Of a DNA stretch of 64,000 nt, positions 23,789-36,200 are shown piece by piece; position 1 is the first letter of the stretch; every line of letters starts with the position of its first letter. The notes beneath the pieces are model-generated. The model was not told the origin of the DNA and searched no databases. It worked only from the letters and a program-made list of their open reading frames with translations. The stretch covers positions 15,686,001 to 15,750,000 of the forward strand of contig NC_065872.1 in assembly GCF_933775445.1 (NCBI RefSeq), read 5' to 3'. This stretch comes from Argentina anserina. Its lineage: Eukaryota > Streptophyta > Magnoliopsida > Rosales > Rosaceae. The translations under genes and the position numbers were made by a program.

Positions 23789-24613
23789 GCCTTGATAAGA
23801 GAAAGTTTAAGCCCTTGTGCAGTTCCAGCCTTATTAACTCCAAAGAAGGATGGAACATGGCGAATGTGCATGGATAGTCGAGCAATCAATTAGATCACTG
23901 TTCGGTATCGCTATCTGATTCCTTGCCTTGATGATATGCTAGATCACTTGGGAGGTGCCAAAATTTCTCCAAGATTGACCTACGGAGTGGCTACCTTCAT
24001 ATCTGAATTCGTCCAGGCGATGAGTGGAAGACGACTTTCAAAACTCGGGAAGGGTTGTATGAGTGGATGGTGATGTCATTCGGCTTATGCAATACGCCTA
24101 GCACATTTATGCGGGTAATGCACGAGGTATTGAAACGTTTTATTGGAAAATTTGTGGTGGTTTATTTTGATGATATACTTGTCTATAGCCCATCCCCGCA
24201 TTTCTCATGAACAACATCTAAGAGAGGTTCTTGGAACACTACGGAAGGAGCAACTCTATGCTAACCTGAAAAAGTGTATGTTCATGGCTGAACAAGTCAC
24301 TTTTCTTGGTTATATGGTGTCTTCATAAGGAATTTCTATGGATCCTTCAAAGGTGAAAGCTATACTTGATTGGCCTATACCTCAGAATATACATGAAGTT
24401 AGGAGCTTCCATGGGCTTGCTTCATTTTATAGAAGATTAATTCCTAATTTCAGCAGCTTGGTTTCCCTAATTACTGACTGTTTGAACACAAATCAGAAGT
24501 TTAGTTGGACGACGGAAGCTACTTAAAGTTTTGAGTTGTTAAAGAGAAAGATATGTGAAGCACCAGTCCTTACTCTACCTAATTTTTAAAAGGTGTTTCA
24601 AGTTGATTGTGAT
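23789..24613 (+). pseudogene. chromovirus RT, degenerate
   Basis: Recognisable blocks are [39 protein letters not shown] and [12 protein letters not shown] (active site YFDD). LGYMVSS and [19 protein letters not shown] follow. At least four stops or shifts interrupt it. The frame runs into VFQVDCD and is cut by a hAT element at 24614. Confidence 0.85.
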
Positions 24614-25290
24614 CAGTGTTCTAAATATCGGGATATATCGGTGATATTTAGAAACCGATAGGATAAATGCCATATCGCCTTAATATATCGGTCAACTCCA
24701 AATATCGGGTCAACATGCGATATATCGGTGGATTTTTTATTTTTCGTTTGACTTTTTTTTTCGGTGGATTTTATTTTGGTGGACTATTTTTTGCCATGGA
24801 TTCTTTTTTTGGTGACTTTTTTTTCGATGATATTTTTTCGTTGACTTTTTTTTCAGTGACTTTTTTTCTTGTTACTTTTTTTCGGTGATTTTTTTTTAAG
24901 GAGACGATGTCGTTTTGAGGAATTTCAACGCAAATAGGCTGAAGGTGATTTATGAAGATGATTTTATCTCAGAAGATGATGATGAAGATAATGGAGAAGA
25001 TGAGTTTGACTTTGATTTTGATGATGAGAGAGTTTATAATGCATGAATGCATAATCAATATCTCAATCTATCTTTTGTGCACCTATTTTTGTTCAATTAG
25101 TACTTAGTAGTTAATATTATTTGGTATATTTTGAATATTTTAAAGTATATGTTTATAAATATATTAAATTTAAATTAAAAATTAACAAAAACGATAAATC
25201 CGATATAATCCGATATATCTCGATATATCCCCGTTATATCCTTATTTTACAAAACCGATACGATGCCGATAACCGTTATTTAGACCATTG
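24614..25290. mobile_element. Non-autonomous hAT element 4 (677 bp) inside RNase H
   Basis: Perfect 8-bp duplication ATTGTGAT (24606-24613, 25291-25298). Removing the element and one duplication restores the RNase H block VDCDASKVGIGAV. Ends are CAGTGTTCTAAATATCGG and, reversed, CAATGGTCTAAATAACGG. ATATCGG/CCGATAT repeats crowd both ends. At 24900-25045 a plus-strand frame encodes a very acidic tail (Asp/Glu/Phe) ending in a stop, perhaps a remnant of a transposase or a captured exon. Confidence 0.95.
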
Positions 25291-25298
25291 ATTGTGAT

Positions 25299-26010
25299 GC
25301 ATCAAAGGTGGGGATTGGAGCAGTTTTGAGTCAAGAAGGGAGACTAATTGAATTTTTCAGTGAGAAACTCACTGGTGCAAGGCTTCGATGGAGGACCTAT
25401 GACATTGAACTCTATGCAGCAGTTAGAGCCATACGACATTAGAGTTCATACTTGGCTCATAGAGAGTTCATTCTCTACTCTGATCATGAAGCTTTGAAGT
25501 ACATCAAAGGGTAGTCTAAATTGACCAGGAAGCACGCAAGCTGGGTAAACTTTTTGGAGCAATTCAATTATAAAATAAAGCATAATGCTGGAGTTCATAA
25601 CAAGGTGGCTGATGCACTGAGTCGTAAAGCTTCTCTTTTGTCTATTGTTCGTATTGAGGTAAAGGAGTTTGAAGCTTTCAAAAAGCAATACAAGGAAGAT
25701 CCATATTTGACACCCATTATGGAGCAAACATTGGCTGGTCAGCAAACTGGTTTCAATGTTTATGATGACTATCTTTTCAAGGGTGACCAGTTATGCATTC
25801 TAGAAGGTTCTTTAAGAGAGAAAATTCTCAAGGAACTTCATCAAGAATGTCATTTTGGACGTGACAAGACTCTATTTCGGATCACTTCGACTTATTGGTG
25901 GCCAAAGTTGAAGCGGGATGTCACAAGGTTTGTTGAGCGATGTCATGTGTGCCAAAGAAGTAAGGGTGGTTTAACAAATGCCAAACAAGTAAGGGTGGTT
26001 TAACAAATGC
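25299..26010 (+). pseudogene. chromovirus RNase H and integrase start
   Basis: RNase H continues through SEKLTGARLRW and YSDHEALKYIKG, with stops at about 25441 and 25513. Then follow NKVADALSRK and the integrase zinc-binding region (HFGRDKT..., RCHVCQRSKGG). It ends in a 29-bp direct duplication that terminates the frame. Confidence 0.85.
25951..26008 (+). repeat. 29-bp tandem duplication at the integrase break
   Basis: Two adjacent copies (25951-25979, 25980-26008) differ at one base. Confidence 0.9.
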
Positions 26011-26703
26011 TGGGTTATATAATCTCTCATCTCCAACACGCCCCCCTCACGTGCAACTTAATTTTTAAGTCTGCACGTGACAAATTAACATCTCACACAC
26101 TGGGACAAAATAAACCAATGTCAATTAACCAAGGACACTTGGTAACAATCCAATTAGAAACCCTATGATGACATGATAATACTCATAATAGAACCCAACT
26201 TGGACCTTTGACAAAGTGTCATCCAACTCGGGTTCACGACTGATTAGATGCGCGACTAAAGAGGAACTCGTTCTGATACAAAGTCAAATATGACATGATT
26301 TGGAGAATGAATTTTCTAATATCTATTTATCTCACATTGGAGGCTACATATAGAGTTTACACTGTACTACAATCATATGTACTATGTACACCATATGCAG
26401 AATAGGTAAATACTAACTATATGATGTACATCCCTAAATTACATTCTATGACTCACGGTGACACTCTCACTCAAGTTGACGCATACACATCAACCATGCC
26501 CAACTTGCTAAGTGAGTTATAAAACATGCGGTGTCGAACATCAGGACAACAAAATCACCGACTTATAAAGTATAATCGGTGTCGGACATCAGGACAACCG
26601 AATCACTGATATACTATATAGATAAATATTGTATATAGTTAACTATAGTATTTAATCCCTAATGACATATGTCATGGTTCACCCGCTCGGATACACCAAG
26701 TAC
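26011..26703 (-). repeat. copia LTR remnants
   Basis: 26284-26463 looks like an LTR on the minus strand. To its right, 26464-26525 closely matches the RNase H end and polypurine tract of copia A (12565-12632), so it is a 3' LTR of a related family. To its left, TCTGATACA at 26272-26280 resembles a primer site. 26039-26052 (CACGCCCCCCTCACG) looks like another polypurine tract. 26530-26610 has two imperfect copies of a GTCG(A/G)ACATCAGGACAAC unit. Exact boundaries are unclear. Confidence 0.45.
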
Positions 26704-27654
26704 CAAAGTAGCACGGATATGGATACGAATGTCCATATTCAACACAATACAATACGATGACACGACAAATTAAATTTTTTTTTAGACATGGATATATGGT
26801 GGACACGTTAATTAATTATTATTTTTAATATATAAATATTTAATAATTAAAAAATTGTACTACACTTATTAATATGTCATAGGTATAAGGAACCATTGCA
26901 TATAAATGATATAATTCTCTATATTTATTTATATAAGAATGAAGCATATAATTTGTGGTCAAACTTTAATAATTATTTTTACTAAAGTCAAATTCATGGT
27001 AATTAATTGGAATTGACATACGTTTGTATAATTGTATAATTTGTATTTGTACTGGACACGTCTCCTTACAAGAAAATCACGTGATGAGTGTTTATTACAA
27101 TTATCTACTCTTCTGTCGACCTCTTAATCTCTTATCCAACAAACCCCTTTTCAGCCTCATCCAGATCCCACATCAACACCGTCAAGATCCCAGATCGACC
27201 TCACCACCATCGTTTCTTCATTCCTCAACACCAAATTAACCCCAATCCATAAATCGACATTTGATTCAAGCAAGGTAGAAATTAGAAAGAGAAAGAGAAA
27301 AAGGAGAGAGACTTCACCTGATGAGATCGGCGCTGGCGGTGGTGACGATAGGAGAAAGAGACTCGGCAACGGTGGCGGTGGGGTCGAAGTTGGAGGTCGG
27401 AGGTCGAGGGTCAAACTTGTCGGCATAGCGATTTTGAGTTTCTGACAGAGAAGACGCAAGGATAACAAACCGTGTCCTCTTTAATTGCGAGTCCTTTGCG
27501 GATACCTCCGTGTCCGAAGTTAAATAGACGTGTCCGAAATTAAATTCGCGTGTTCGAAAATGAATTCGCGTGTGCGACCGTATTTCAGCGTGTCCATGCG
27601 TGTCCGTGTCGGACACGCGATACGTGACCAATGCAGCGTGTTCGTGCTACTTAG
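26704..27654. mobile_element. Non-autonomous hAT element 5 (951 bp)
   Basis: Ends CAAAGTAGCACGGATA and, reversed, CTAAGTAGCACGAACACG; flanks CCAAGTAC and CCGAGTAC (7 of 8). GTGTCCG repeats fill the right subterminal region. 27120-27460 is more GC-rich, with a Pro/Ser/Leu frame on the minus strand that I cannot assign. Same family as 58693-59261. Confidence 0.82.
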
Positions 27655-27662
27655 CCGAGTAC

Positions 27663-29642
27663 TAATGACTACTTAATTATGAGTGATGGTACCGGAAATC
27701 AAGACAACGAGTACCACTCATAATAAATCTTAAATTAACTATATTGTTCAGTCTCAAGTGTAGGGCTCGAGACATAGATTGGGTTCACCATTTATAAAAG
27801 TAACTAGATAAATTTACCAATTAACTCGAGTGAAGTGCTCGAGACGTTGACTAGAGAAATGCGTGTATAAAGATAAATACGATTATGATGAAATAAATTA
27901 AATAAAGCTGAGCATTACAAAATTAAAAGCATCACCAAACCCAGAAAGGTAACGTCTCACCATAGTGGGCGGCTCACCCCTTACTTGGTGTGTCGAAGCT
28001 GAAGTTCACATGCTCCGAGTGACGATCCTTATGCTCTGGGCATAGGCGTAATCCTCAATCCCGTCACAAAAAGATGTTAACAACCAAATAATGCGGAAGT
28101 TAGTGTGATAATTATCTCAGTCAAATGATCATTTCCTAGTTGGACTACGAAATGTCAAAGGTTGTCCCTGACGTTAACCAAGTTCACTTTATTGACCAAG
28201 ACTCGACGACCTCAATATTCATCGATTTAATATTTCGAGTGGTGTTAAACACACTTTGGGGTTTAGACGTATTTAATATTGAAATGATGACTTAGTTAAT
28301 AATATTTCCGACATTACTTTAAGTTTAGTGTGTTTTCGATCCCCGATTCGGGCGATAACTGAGGTTGGGGATTAATAGTAAATAAACGTCATTATTTATG
28401 TTGGCGTATTTTTAAGTTAAAATATGTAAAAGACTTTAGGTTTAAAATGTTAAACCATTAAAGTTCCTTGTAAAATCATAAGGGTAAATCAATAAATCTG
28501 AAAGACTTTAGGTTTAAAATGTTAAACCATTAAAGTTCCTTGTAAAATCATAAGGGTAAATCAATAAATCTGTTAAGGTAAGTAGGTAAACTGTGATCAG
28601 TAAAAAGTAATGGCAGATCAGTAAAAGTGGCAATTTTGTAAATATTGAATATGTCAGGGATAAAACAGTATTTTCACAGGCCAGTAAACTGTAACAGGGT
28701 AAGTTTATCCCAGTAAAAACTGCGGTTTTACCCATTTCATCTCCGATCAAGGATTCCGACTTGGAATCTGGTTTCTAGGCACCCAAATTCAACATGCACA
28801 ACCAAAATAACAATCACAACAACATTCGGAGTCTAAAACTACAAGAATCGGAGAAGAAGAGGTAGATTAGCTACCTTAACGAATCCCAGAAACGAGGACA
28901 GTGTCTAAAACACCTTCCTCCTTTGTTTTCGAGCTGTTGCTATGACAGAGGCTCCTCCAAGGCGTCTTGCTTCACAGCTGATTCCTCACCGAGCTCGAAA
29001 CTGTGCTTGGGACACCCAGAACTCATGAAAGTCATGACGGAGGTGCGGCGGCATCGACCCAGAAAAGAGGGGATTGGATTAGCTTTGATTTTGTGAAAAT
29101 AAAGAAGAAACTAGCGATAATCCAAGGGATGGTGGAGAGACTACCCACCAAGGAGGAAGAAGGTCACCGGAGCTTCGATTCGTCGGCGGGGCTCTCCGAT
29201 TGATTGACTGCCTCAGTTTTCGATTTTGGGAAAAACAAGCAACTCCAACATGCAAAATATGGGTTTTGAAGAGGAGAAGAAGAGGAACATTTTGGTGGTG
29301 GTCCGCCGGCCCAGTTTTCCCGTACGGCGGCAGCGCACGGCGGAAAGCCGCTGCGTTTTCTGGGTTTAGGGAGAGAGACGAAAAGAGAGAGGATGAGAAA
29401 AAGAAATGGGCTTGGCCCTTTAGATAGAAATGGACGGTCTAGATTAATAGAACTAAAATCAACGGTTCAAATTTAAAAATAGAAAATAGGACTTTTCTGA
29501 AAATCAACTTAAAATATTTCCAAAACACGAAAACTTCTAAAACTCGTAGAAAATAAACCGAGAGTTGGAAAAACATTCCGTAGATACTCCCGCGCTCGTG
29601 TCGACATGTAGCTTAATGAAAAAATATTAAACTTCTTATTTG
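27663..29642. other. Unassigned, LTR-like region
   Basis: No gene that I can support. General organisation (AT-rich first part, GC-rich part around 28960-29420 with short frames) resembles the solo LTR at 52355-54279, so it may be another long LTR, but I found no paired copy or TG...CA ends. Contains an exact 72-bp tandem duplication. Confidence 0.35.
28430..28573 (+). repeat. Exact 72-bp tandem duplication
   Basis: 28430-28501 and 28502-28573 are identical, beginning AAAGACTTTAGGTTTAAAAT. Identity implies a recent event or an assembly artefact. Confidence 0.95.
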
Positions 29643-30899
29643 ACATCTCAGAAATATGTCAATTGACGTATTCTATTTGTTGGAAAATTGCAAAATATTT
29701 CAGGGACTCGCATAAGTTTAACTCTTTTGTCTCTTATTTCCAATTTCTTTCTTCTAGGTGGAATAAGACTGTTTATGGTAACTTGTTTATTCGCAAAAAC
29801 CACTTACTATCTGATCTAGCTACAATTCAAAATGATTATCTTTCTAGTCATGATCCTAATCTTCTACACAACGAAGTAGAAATTTCTAAGGAACTTGAAA
29901 AACTTTCTTGTGATGACGAGTTGTTCTGGTATCAAAGAGCTAGAACTAAGTGGATTACATTAGGGGATAAGAATAATTCGTTCTTTCAGACTCAGGCTCT
30001 GATTCGGAAAAAGAAAAAACGCATTATGTTGATTAAGGATGATCATGGTCTTTTGGTTACTGAACCTACTCAGATTGCTTGTATTTTCACGAATAGTTTT
30101 TGGAAAAGATTTACTCCATCCCGAACTCCATCTAGTACTATTATTACTGATTTTTTTAGTATTATTCAACCTGTTATTTCTAATTCTGATAATATTGATC
30201 TTCTGCTCATATTTCTGAAGAAAAAGTGTTTAATGTTGTTTCTCAAATTGGTGCTTTTAAAGCTTATGGTCTCGACGGTTTGCATGCTATAGTTTACCAA
30301 CGATTCTAGCCAAGGACTAAAATTTCTGTAAGAACGGAAATATCGAGGGTCTAAAAAAAAGAAATATCAATCTTGAAAATTAATTAAGAAATTTGGTGGA
30401 AATTTAAATAAAAACATGAAAATTTTGAATGTAATTTTTAGAGATGTTTCTTTGATCAATTATCTACTATATTCCATAGGAAAATCTTGTATAACTATTA
30501 GTCTATAATAAGTTGTAGTAATTTGAGGTGAAACAATCATCGATAATTCTTAAAAATAGACTTTAAAGTTTAGCATCTAATTGACTTGAAAGGAATATAG
30601 TGAATACATTGTTGAATTTCCCCATAAGCTCATCATTAATCTATAGGTAAGTGGTAAAAAAAATTCAAGAAGAACAAAGGAAAAGAGTAGTGGTGTAACA
30701 ATCTTTTACGTGTTTATAGTGTAGCAAAGTTAAGGAAATTTTTTAAAAATTAGCTAACAATTGACTTGTAGTGAATAATTGAAGTAAGAAAAAAAAAGTA
30801 GTATAATTAGTTGGGATTAGTAAATCATTTTTATAAACTAAGACTAATAAGGAAAGGACATATATTATAACAATGCAATAACAGAACAATAAATGGGCT

Positions 30900-30965
30900 T
30901 GGTTGAGATGGCCAAGTCATTGCATGTGTAGGGAGGTGATCAAAGTTTTGATTCCCCTCATCAGC
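30900..30965 (+). repeat. tRNA-like module in hAT element 6
   Basis: TTGGTTGAGATGG resembles a pol III A box, and GTTTTGATTCCCC about 45 bases later resembles a B box. No cloverleaf or tail is seen. Confidence 0.35.
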
Positions 30966-31026
30966 GAGTTTAAAGTTTAGGTGGTGGTGGCTACACGTGG
31001 CAACACATGACGAAGTGAGGTAGGGG

Positions 31027-32156
31027 CAAAGACTAAAATTTCGGCAAGAACGAAAATATCGAGAATCCGAAAATTGGAAATTTCGATGGAAACTTCGGGA
31101 AAATTTCGATTTAAAAAAAAATAATTAAGTAAATTGATGGAAATTTATATAAAAACATGTAATGGTACTTTGAGAAATATTTATTTGATCAATTATCTAC
31201 TATATGTCATAAGAAATTATTATATAACTATTAGTTTATAGTGAGTTATAGTAATTTAAGGTGAAATAATCGTCGAGTATTATTAAAAATCTACTTAAAA
31301 ATTATATATTGTGAGCATGTTTACCCAAAGGGAGACTAGCTCATCATGCCTTATTTACATATGATACATTAAACATGAAATTACATGAGTGATTTAGAAC
31401 CACATAAAAGATCTATGAAGTACAAAATTTTCACTATTTTCATCATGTTTTTGAGTAAAATCTTGAGTATATTGTGAATAATAGTCATTAAATGATACAT
31501 CCCCTTTCTAATTTTGCATACATTGACTTATATACCAACCATAGGGATCGTGAGTAATTGACTGTGGGTTGTGGTACTGGTAGTTCCCATTTAGATTAAA
31601 CATTTCTCGATTTTGACTATAACCATAATTTTTGTGAAGATTGTGCATCAGATTGTGTCTATATATTTTCACTTGATTGCATCTCATTAGAGAATAAATA
31701 TGGTGGATAAGGTATGTTGAATTTTCCCCATAAGGGTAAGGTCCATCATTGCTTCCTCTTAAACTAAAGAGGTTCGATTCCCCTCAATAACTAGTTCGGT
31801 TTTATTTCAATTTTAGGTGAATGTTGAAACATGGAATGTAATATATAATAAAAAGAGTCATATGCCCATATATAACAATAAGTTTGTGTAGTATAGTTGA
31901 CTATAACTTTGTACTTGCAAAATGATGAATCAGAAGTTCGATTCTCCTAACCAATGATTTTTTATTTTATTTGAAATTGGCATGACACGTGACGATATTA
32001 TGAAAATATCGGAAAATTTCGAAAGTTTCTAGATATATCGGGAAATTTCGAACATTTCCATCGAAAAATGCTTGGTATGTAACAGACATATCCATATGCC
32101 GAAAAATGGAAACTTTCGCGGAAATATCGAGGAAATGATGGATATTTTAGTCCTTG
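31027..32156. mobile_element. Non-autonomous hAT element 7, nested in element 6
   Basis: Perfect 8-bp duplication GGTAGGGG (31019-31026, 32157-32164). Ends CAAAGACTAAAATTTCGG and, reversed, CAAGGACTAAAATATCC, the same family as the host element. About 1130 bp with no transposase. Two GTTCGATTC B-box-like motifs lie at 31771-31781 and about 31932-31942. Confidence 0.9.
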
Positions 32157-32510
32157 GGTAGGGGACATGCAAAATATCGGACGAAAGTGGGTTAGTATGT
32201 GAAGAAAATATCCTTATGCGAGAAAAACGAAAATATCACCAAAATTTCGGGGATATTTTCGATTTTTCAGTCCATGATTCTAGCATCAAGTTAAACCATT
32301 TGTTATGAATTTTGTTTCTTCATTCATAAGATCTCTCTGGATAATCTGAATCATACTAATATTGTTCTCATACTGAAAATTGATTCTCCTGATTCTGTCA
32401 ACCATTATAGACTTATAAGCTTATGTAATTTTAGCTATAAAATTATCTCTAAGATTATAGTCAATAGACTAAAACCTCTTCTTAAAAAATGCATTTCTGA
32501 TACTCATTGA

Positions 32511-33072
32511 GTAGTACACTCTGTAAACATGACCATATTATTGATATTAGTATTTTATAGGAGCATGAGTGTTGAAGCATATCCCTCATTATCAAAAGAA
32601 AAAAAATTGACTTCATGAATCATTATATATATACCATATAACACTTGTAGTTATTTTTTTTTAATTTTTGCTATGATATAGCACTTGTAGTTTGACATTA
32701 TTAATTCTTCATGTTTGATGTTTCTATGATGTGGATGGATTTGGCAGAGCTTGGGACCTTACAGTTTTCCATTTTGAGACCCAAATGTAGGCGTTATCTC
32801 ACCAAAATCAGTTTGTGAATTCTTCTGAGACAATTGACGCGTATGTTACTGCTAGCACGATAAGTCTTGGTTAATAGATTTTTTTGTATATTCATGTGAT
32901 TACTAGTTGCTCTATGAATGTATTCAAGATATTGGCACTTGCAATGAACAAATCAATGATGAAGCAGGCAGTAGAGCCCATTCATCATTATAAGGTTATA
33001 TTAATTTTGGGAAGTTTATGCATGATCAACACTGTTGCAAAGAAGAAAAGATAAAGATCATTTTGTTACAGA
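32511..33072. other. Unassigned stretch
   Basis: AT-rich, with no credible gene. A short frame near 32735-32810 is not recognised. Confidence 0.4.
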
Positions 33073-33259
33073 TGAATGTAATACGCATTAGAATATGAAG
33101 AAACATCATTTTTATTCATTGATAAAAAGACATTGATATATGCATTACATCAAGTATCCCGTAGAATTAAGGATTATATACCATTCCTTATCTCGACTAA
33201 CCTATACTAATTAAGACAAGATACACTGGAAGATTACATAGAGTAATTATCCTACAACA
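33073..33259 (-). repeat. 3' LTR of element C
   Basis: Aligns with 39225-39411; shares CATTTTTATTCATTGATAA, ATGCATTACATCAAGTATCC and CTACAACA ends. Confidence 0.85.
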
Positions 33260-36200
33260 CTTCCCTTGTATCGCGATCCTAATGTGTTATGGTGCATAAT
33301 CATTGCCTCGCTAAAACCTTGCCAAGTAAAACAAAAACCTTTTGGGTAAAATTAAAACCTTGGTCGAAGGAGAAAAGAGCACAACGCATCAACTACAGTT
33401 TAAGATAACATGTGGTATAAACTCTCCCTAAAATCTTCAAAATAACTCCCCATGATCGGTAACTCAATCTCGGAGTTTAGATAAATAGTGTATACTTCAC
33501 ATTCTTCAAAAGTAGCAATGGTTTAATGATTTGATTATCAAATCTCACCAAACATTTTTAAATCGATTATGTACACGTATCCGTACATGGATCAAAAGAA
33601 AGAGAATTGCAAAACAACTCAAAACAAGAGTTTGTAATGAAAAACAGATTTACGCGTGGTATGACCTTCACGTACTTAAACAGTCATAACTTCTTCGATA
33701 TAATAGGGATAACCAAACCATAAAACTTCTGGAAATTAGACACACGTGGCTTTCCAGTGATATATGGTTCACAACCTAGTTCATTATGAGCTGGTCACGA
33801 ATCTCAGTCAAAGTTGGCTCGGCTACAGGTTATAGACATATCCGTCCTATTTTGCTAAAACAACTATAACTTAATCAATATAATGGATATGATCAAATGG
33901 TTGGTGTCCTTGGAAAGTAGACAAATATATCTTTCCAACGGTATTAAATTCAATATTTTCTAACGAGTGAGTTGCCCTATAGGTCGCTTTTGGAAGGTGA
34001 CCTATGAATCTGGACAGATTATGACATCGCTTCATTAAAGTGTCTTTTGTGTTGGGATATAGGATTTAACGTCATAACGTGCTTTAATCAAGCATTGACA
34101 TTATATAGACGCACTCATCCATCATCTTGGCTTTACGAGGTTAAACCGAATGAGATGTTGAGTCAAGTATATTACAACAAGTACATGCATACACATATCG
34201 TACTTAAATGGAGGGTTTCATCTGCTAAGACTTATCATCGCTCATACGGACGAAAAAATATTTTCTCATGACTTTGACTAATTCATGAGATACTTGTTGG
34301 CATTAGTTTAACATCCTTATTATCTTTATCCAGCCGATGAATAACATCATTAATAACGGCCAACACTTTCGAGACCTAATATTCCCAAAATCCATTCATT
34401 CTTAAGTTTGGATCAGTGATATCTCTTAGTTCATCAAGAGTCTTATCACATTTCATCTTAATATCCTTACCCTAATCAAGTTAACGCACTCCATCGTCTA
34501 GAGTTACTTGAATTGGGTGAAAACCAATCCATCCAGATCTTTATCTACATCTCTGATCTTAGTCCTAATAAAGATAATTTGTGACCACAAGCTGCAAGTT
34601 TAGTTATTTTAGATACCACCTAACTTATAAGGTATTTGAGTGCAACGACATTCATTACGAGAGCAGGTTATCTTATATTTTATTCATGGGCGTGTTGTGA
34701 GAGACCTTACGCCATAAGGTGAGTCTAAACTCTTTCTCACTCACAAAGGTATAACTGATAGGATTTGCACTTGTGGCGTTGACATTACTTGATCAAGGAC
34801 CTATCTCTTTGATTAAACTGCATCCTACGACTTTTCTGGGTGGTGACAGTGGCGACTCGGTCACTTACCGGCCTGACATATCTGTCTAATCAGGCCGAAT
34901 TGCACTTTCCATGTAGGCCAATCTACAATGTTGGAATTTTACTTCAACAAAATATGTATGGTTCAACATTAAACTAATTCAACATCGTCATTTTCAAGAT
35001 CTCTGTTTAGATTGATATTGACATTGAAGCGTCCCACAATGATAACCATCATCTAAGAAAACAGACGAGTGAGTATCATTGATCATAAATCAAGTTGTGC
35101 CATAACTTGCATTCGTGAGAACCATGGCCTAGTGACACCATCTACCACATTTATAGAGTTACCATGTCACCCACAAAGGATGACTACATGTCCATTTGTC
35201 GAACATCAATTCTTACATGCATAATTGATATTTGAGCAACCGCTCAATGCATCATGTATATCTGATCTCGTCACTTCAATTTATGGGACTATTAGGATCA
35301 TGTATATCTGATCTCGACACTTCGTTTAACTTGAACATACTTGTTCTTCTTTCCCCTTAACAACGGGGAGACTGGCTTATTAAAAGTGACTAAACGATAC
35401 CGCCTATTAAGGTCTTTATATAACCGAATTTTAGGTGGAAGTTCATGTCTTATTCAAAGACAAATTTTATCATCAAATAACTCATCATTATGCGCTTATG
35501 GAAGCGCAATTTAGCATATAAAATATGTGGACGATAAACCGTTAACATAATCCGTTAACAAACATGTATAACATTAGATTTTAAACACTAATATGTGAAC
35601 CGTTACAACCCTAACGTCAATGATGGTGATATAGATGGATACCATAAAACAAGACATGTTACAAGTCATAGCTTATGGTTCAAAAACAATTGGTTTATCG
35701 TCAGAACCCTAGGAACCAATCAAAATATATCACGATTGGACCATGTTTTTATCAACAACCAATACTAAACCTCTGCTTCACACTTTCTTGAATGGATCAC
35801 TGACTTTTTCGAACCTCAAATGCTACCGAATTTAAGGAGATGTGTGTTAGAAATCCAATGATGCTGGCATGACTATCCGAACCAGTAGGAAAAACACCAA
35901 ATTGGCCGGAATACTCGTTGGAGATCAGTGTCTACTTGTATTGAACGGTTCACCATGTTCTATGTCTCCAAATGCCCTCAAATTTTATGAGTAGATAGCC
36001 TTGGATGTTAGGAACCAGTGACCGTAAGTATCACCCCAATAACCGACCTAAAAGTAGGTGAACCGGTCCTCACTGTGACTAGTCCGCAATCTGAAAAACC
36101 TGAGATTTTAGGCTTTCTCAACTTTTTGTCATTGTTTGGGTGCTCCATAACATCTATGTGTTGTGGCTTGAGTTTGACCTTGATATATGTATCACATTAA

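Larger units (their letters stand above)
21546..26010 (+). mobile_element. Chromovirus-type Ty3/gypsy element, truncated
   Basis: 5' LTR-like sequence (to 21902), initiator-Met-type primer site, gag, protease, RT, RNase H and the start of integrase follow in gypsy order on the plus strand. It stops inside integrase at 26010, so integrase core, any chromodomain and 3' LTR are missing. A hAT element interrupts RNase H. The motifs resemble CRM/Reina lineages, but the lineage is uncertain. Confidence 0.85.
30310..32275. mobile_element. Non-autonomous hAT element 6 (outer), about 830 bp without the nested copy
   Basis: Perfect 8-bp duplication GATTCTAG (30302-30309, 32276-32283) within the LINE. 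The left end is CCAAGGACTAAAATTTC, and the right end reversed is ATGGACTGAAAAATC. Interrupted by hAT element 7. Confidence 0.9.
29643..32510 (+). pseudogene. LINE (L1-type) ORF2 fragment, split by nested hAT elements
   Basis: 29643-30309 encodes the region between endonuclease and RT of plant L1-type elements (RWNKTVYGNLFIRK, LFWYQRARTKW, LGDKNNSFFQ), then, after a frame shift near 30200, FKAYGLDGLHAIVYQR. 32284-32510 resumes in RT (LNHTNIVLILK, YRLISLCNFSYKIISKI, NRLKPLLKKCIS). Neither the endonuclease nor the YxDD part of RT is present. Both ends are truncated. Confidence 0.85.

Noticed and set aside
27157..27468. Proline-rich minus-strand frame in hAT element 5
   Set aside because: Probably a composition effect. 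It does not resemble a hAT transposase, and no splice-consistent continuation was found.
31771..31781. GGTTCGATTCC considered as a tRNA gene
   Set aside because: No acceptor stem, anticodon arm or CCA-adjacent pairing could be drawn; only the B-box motif is present.
34047..34271. 74-residue plus-strand frame inside element C
   Set aside because: Isolated, opposite to the element and without recognisable features.
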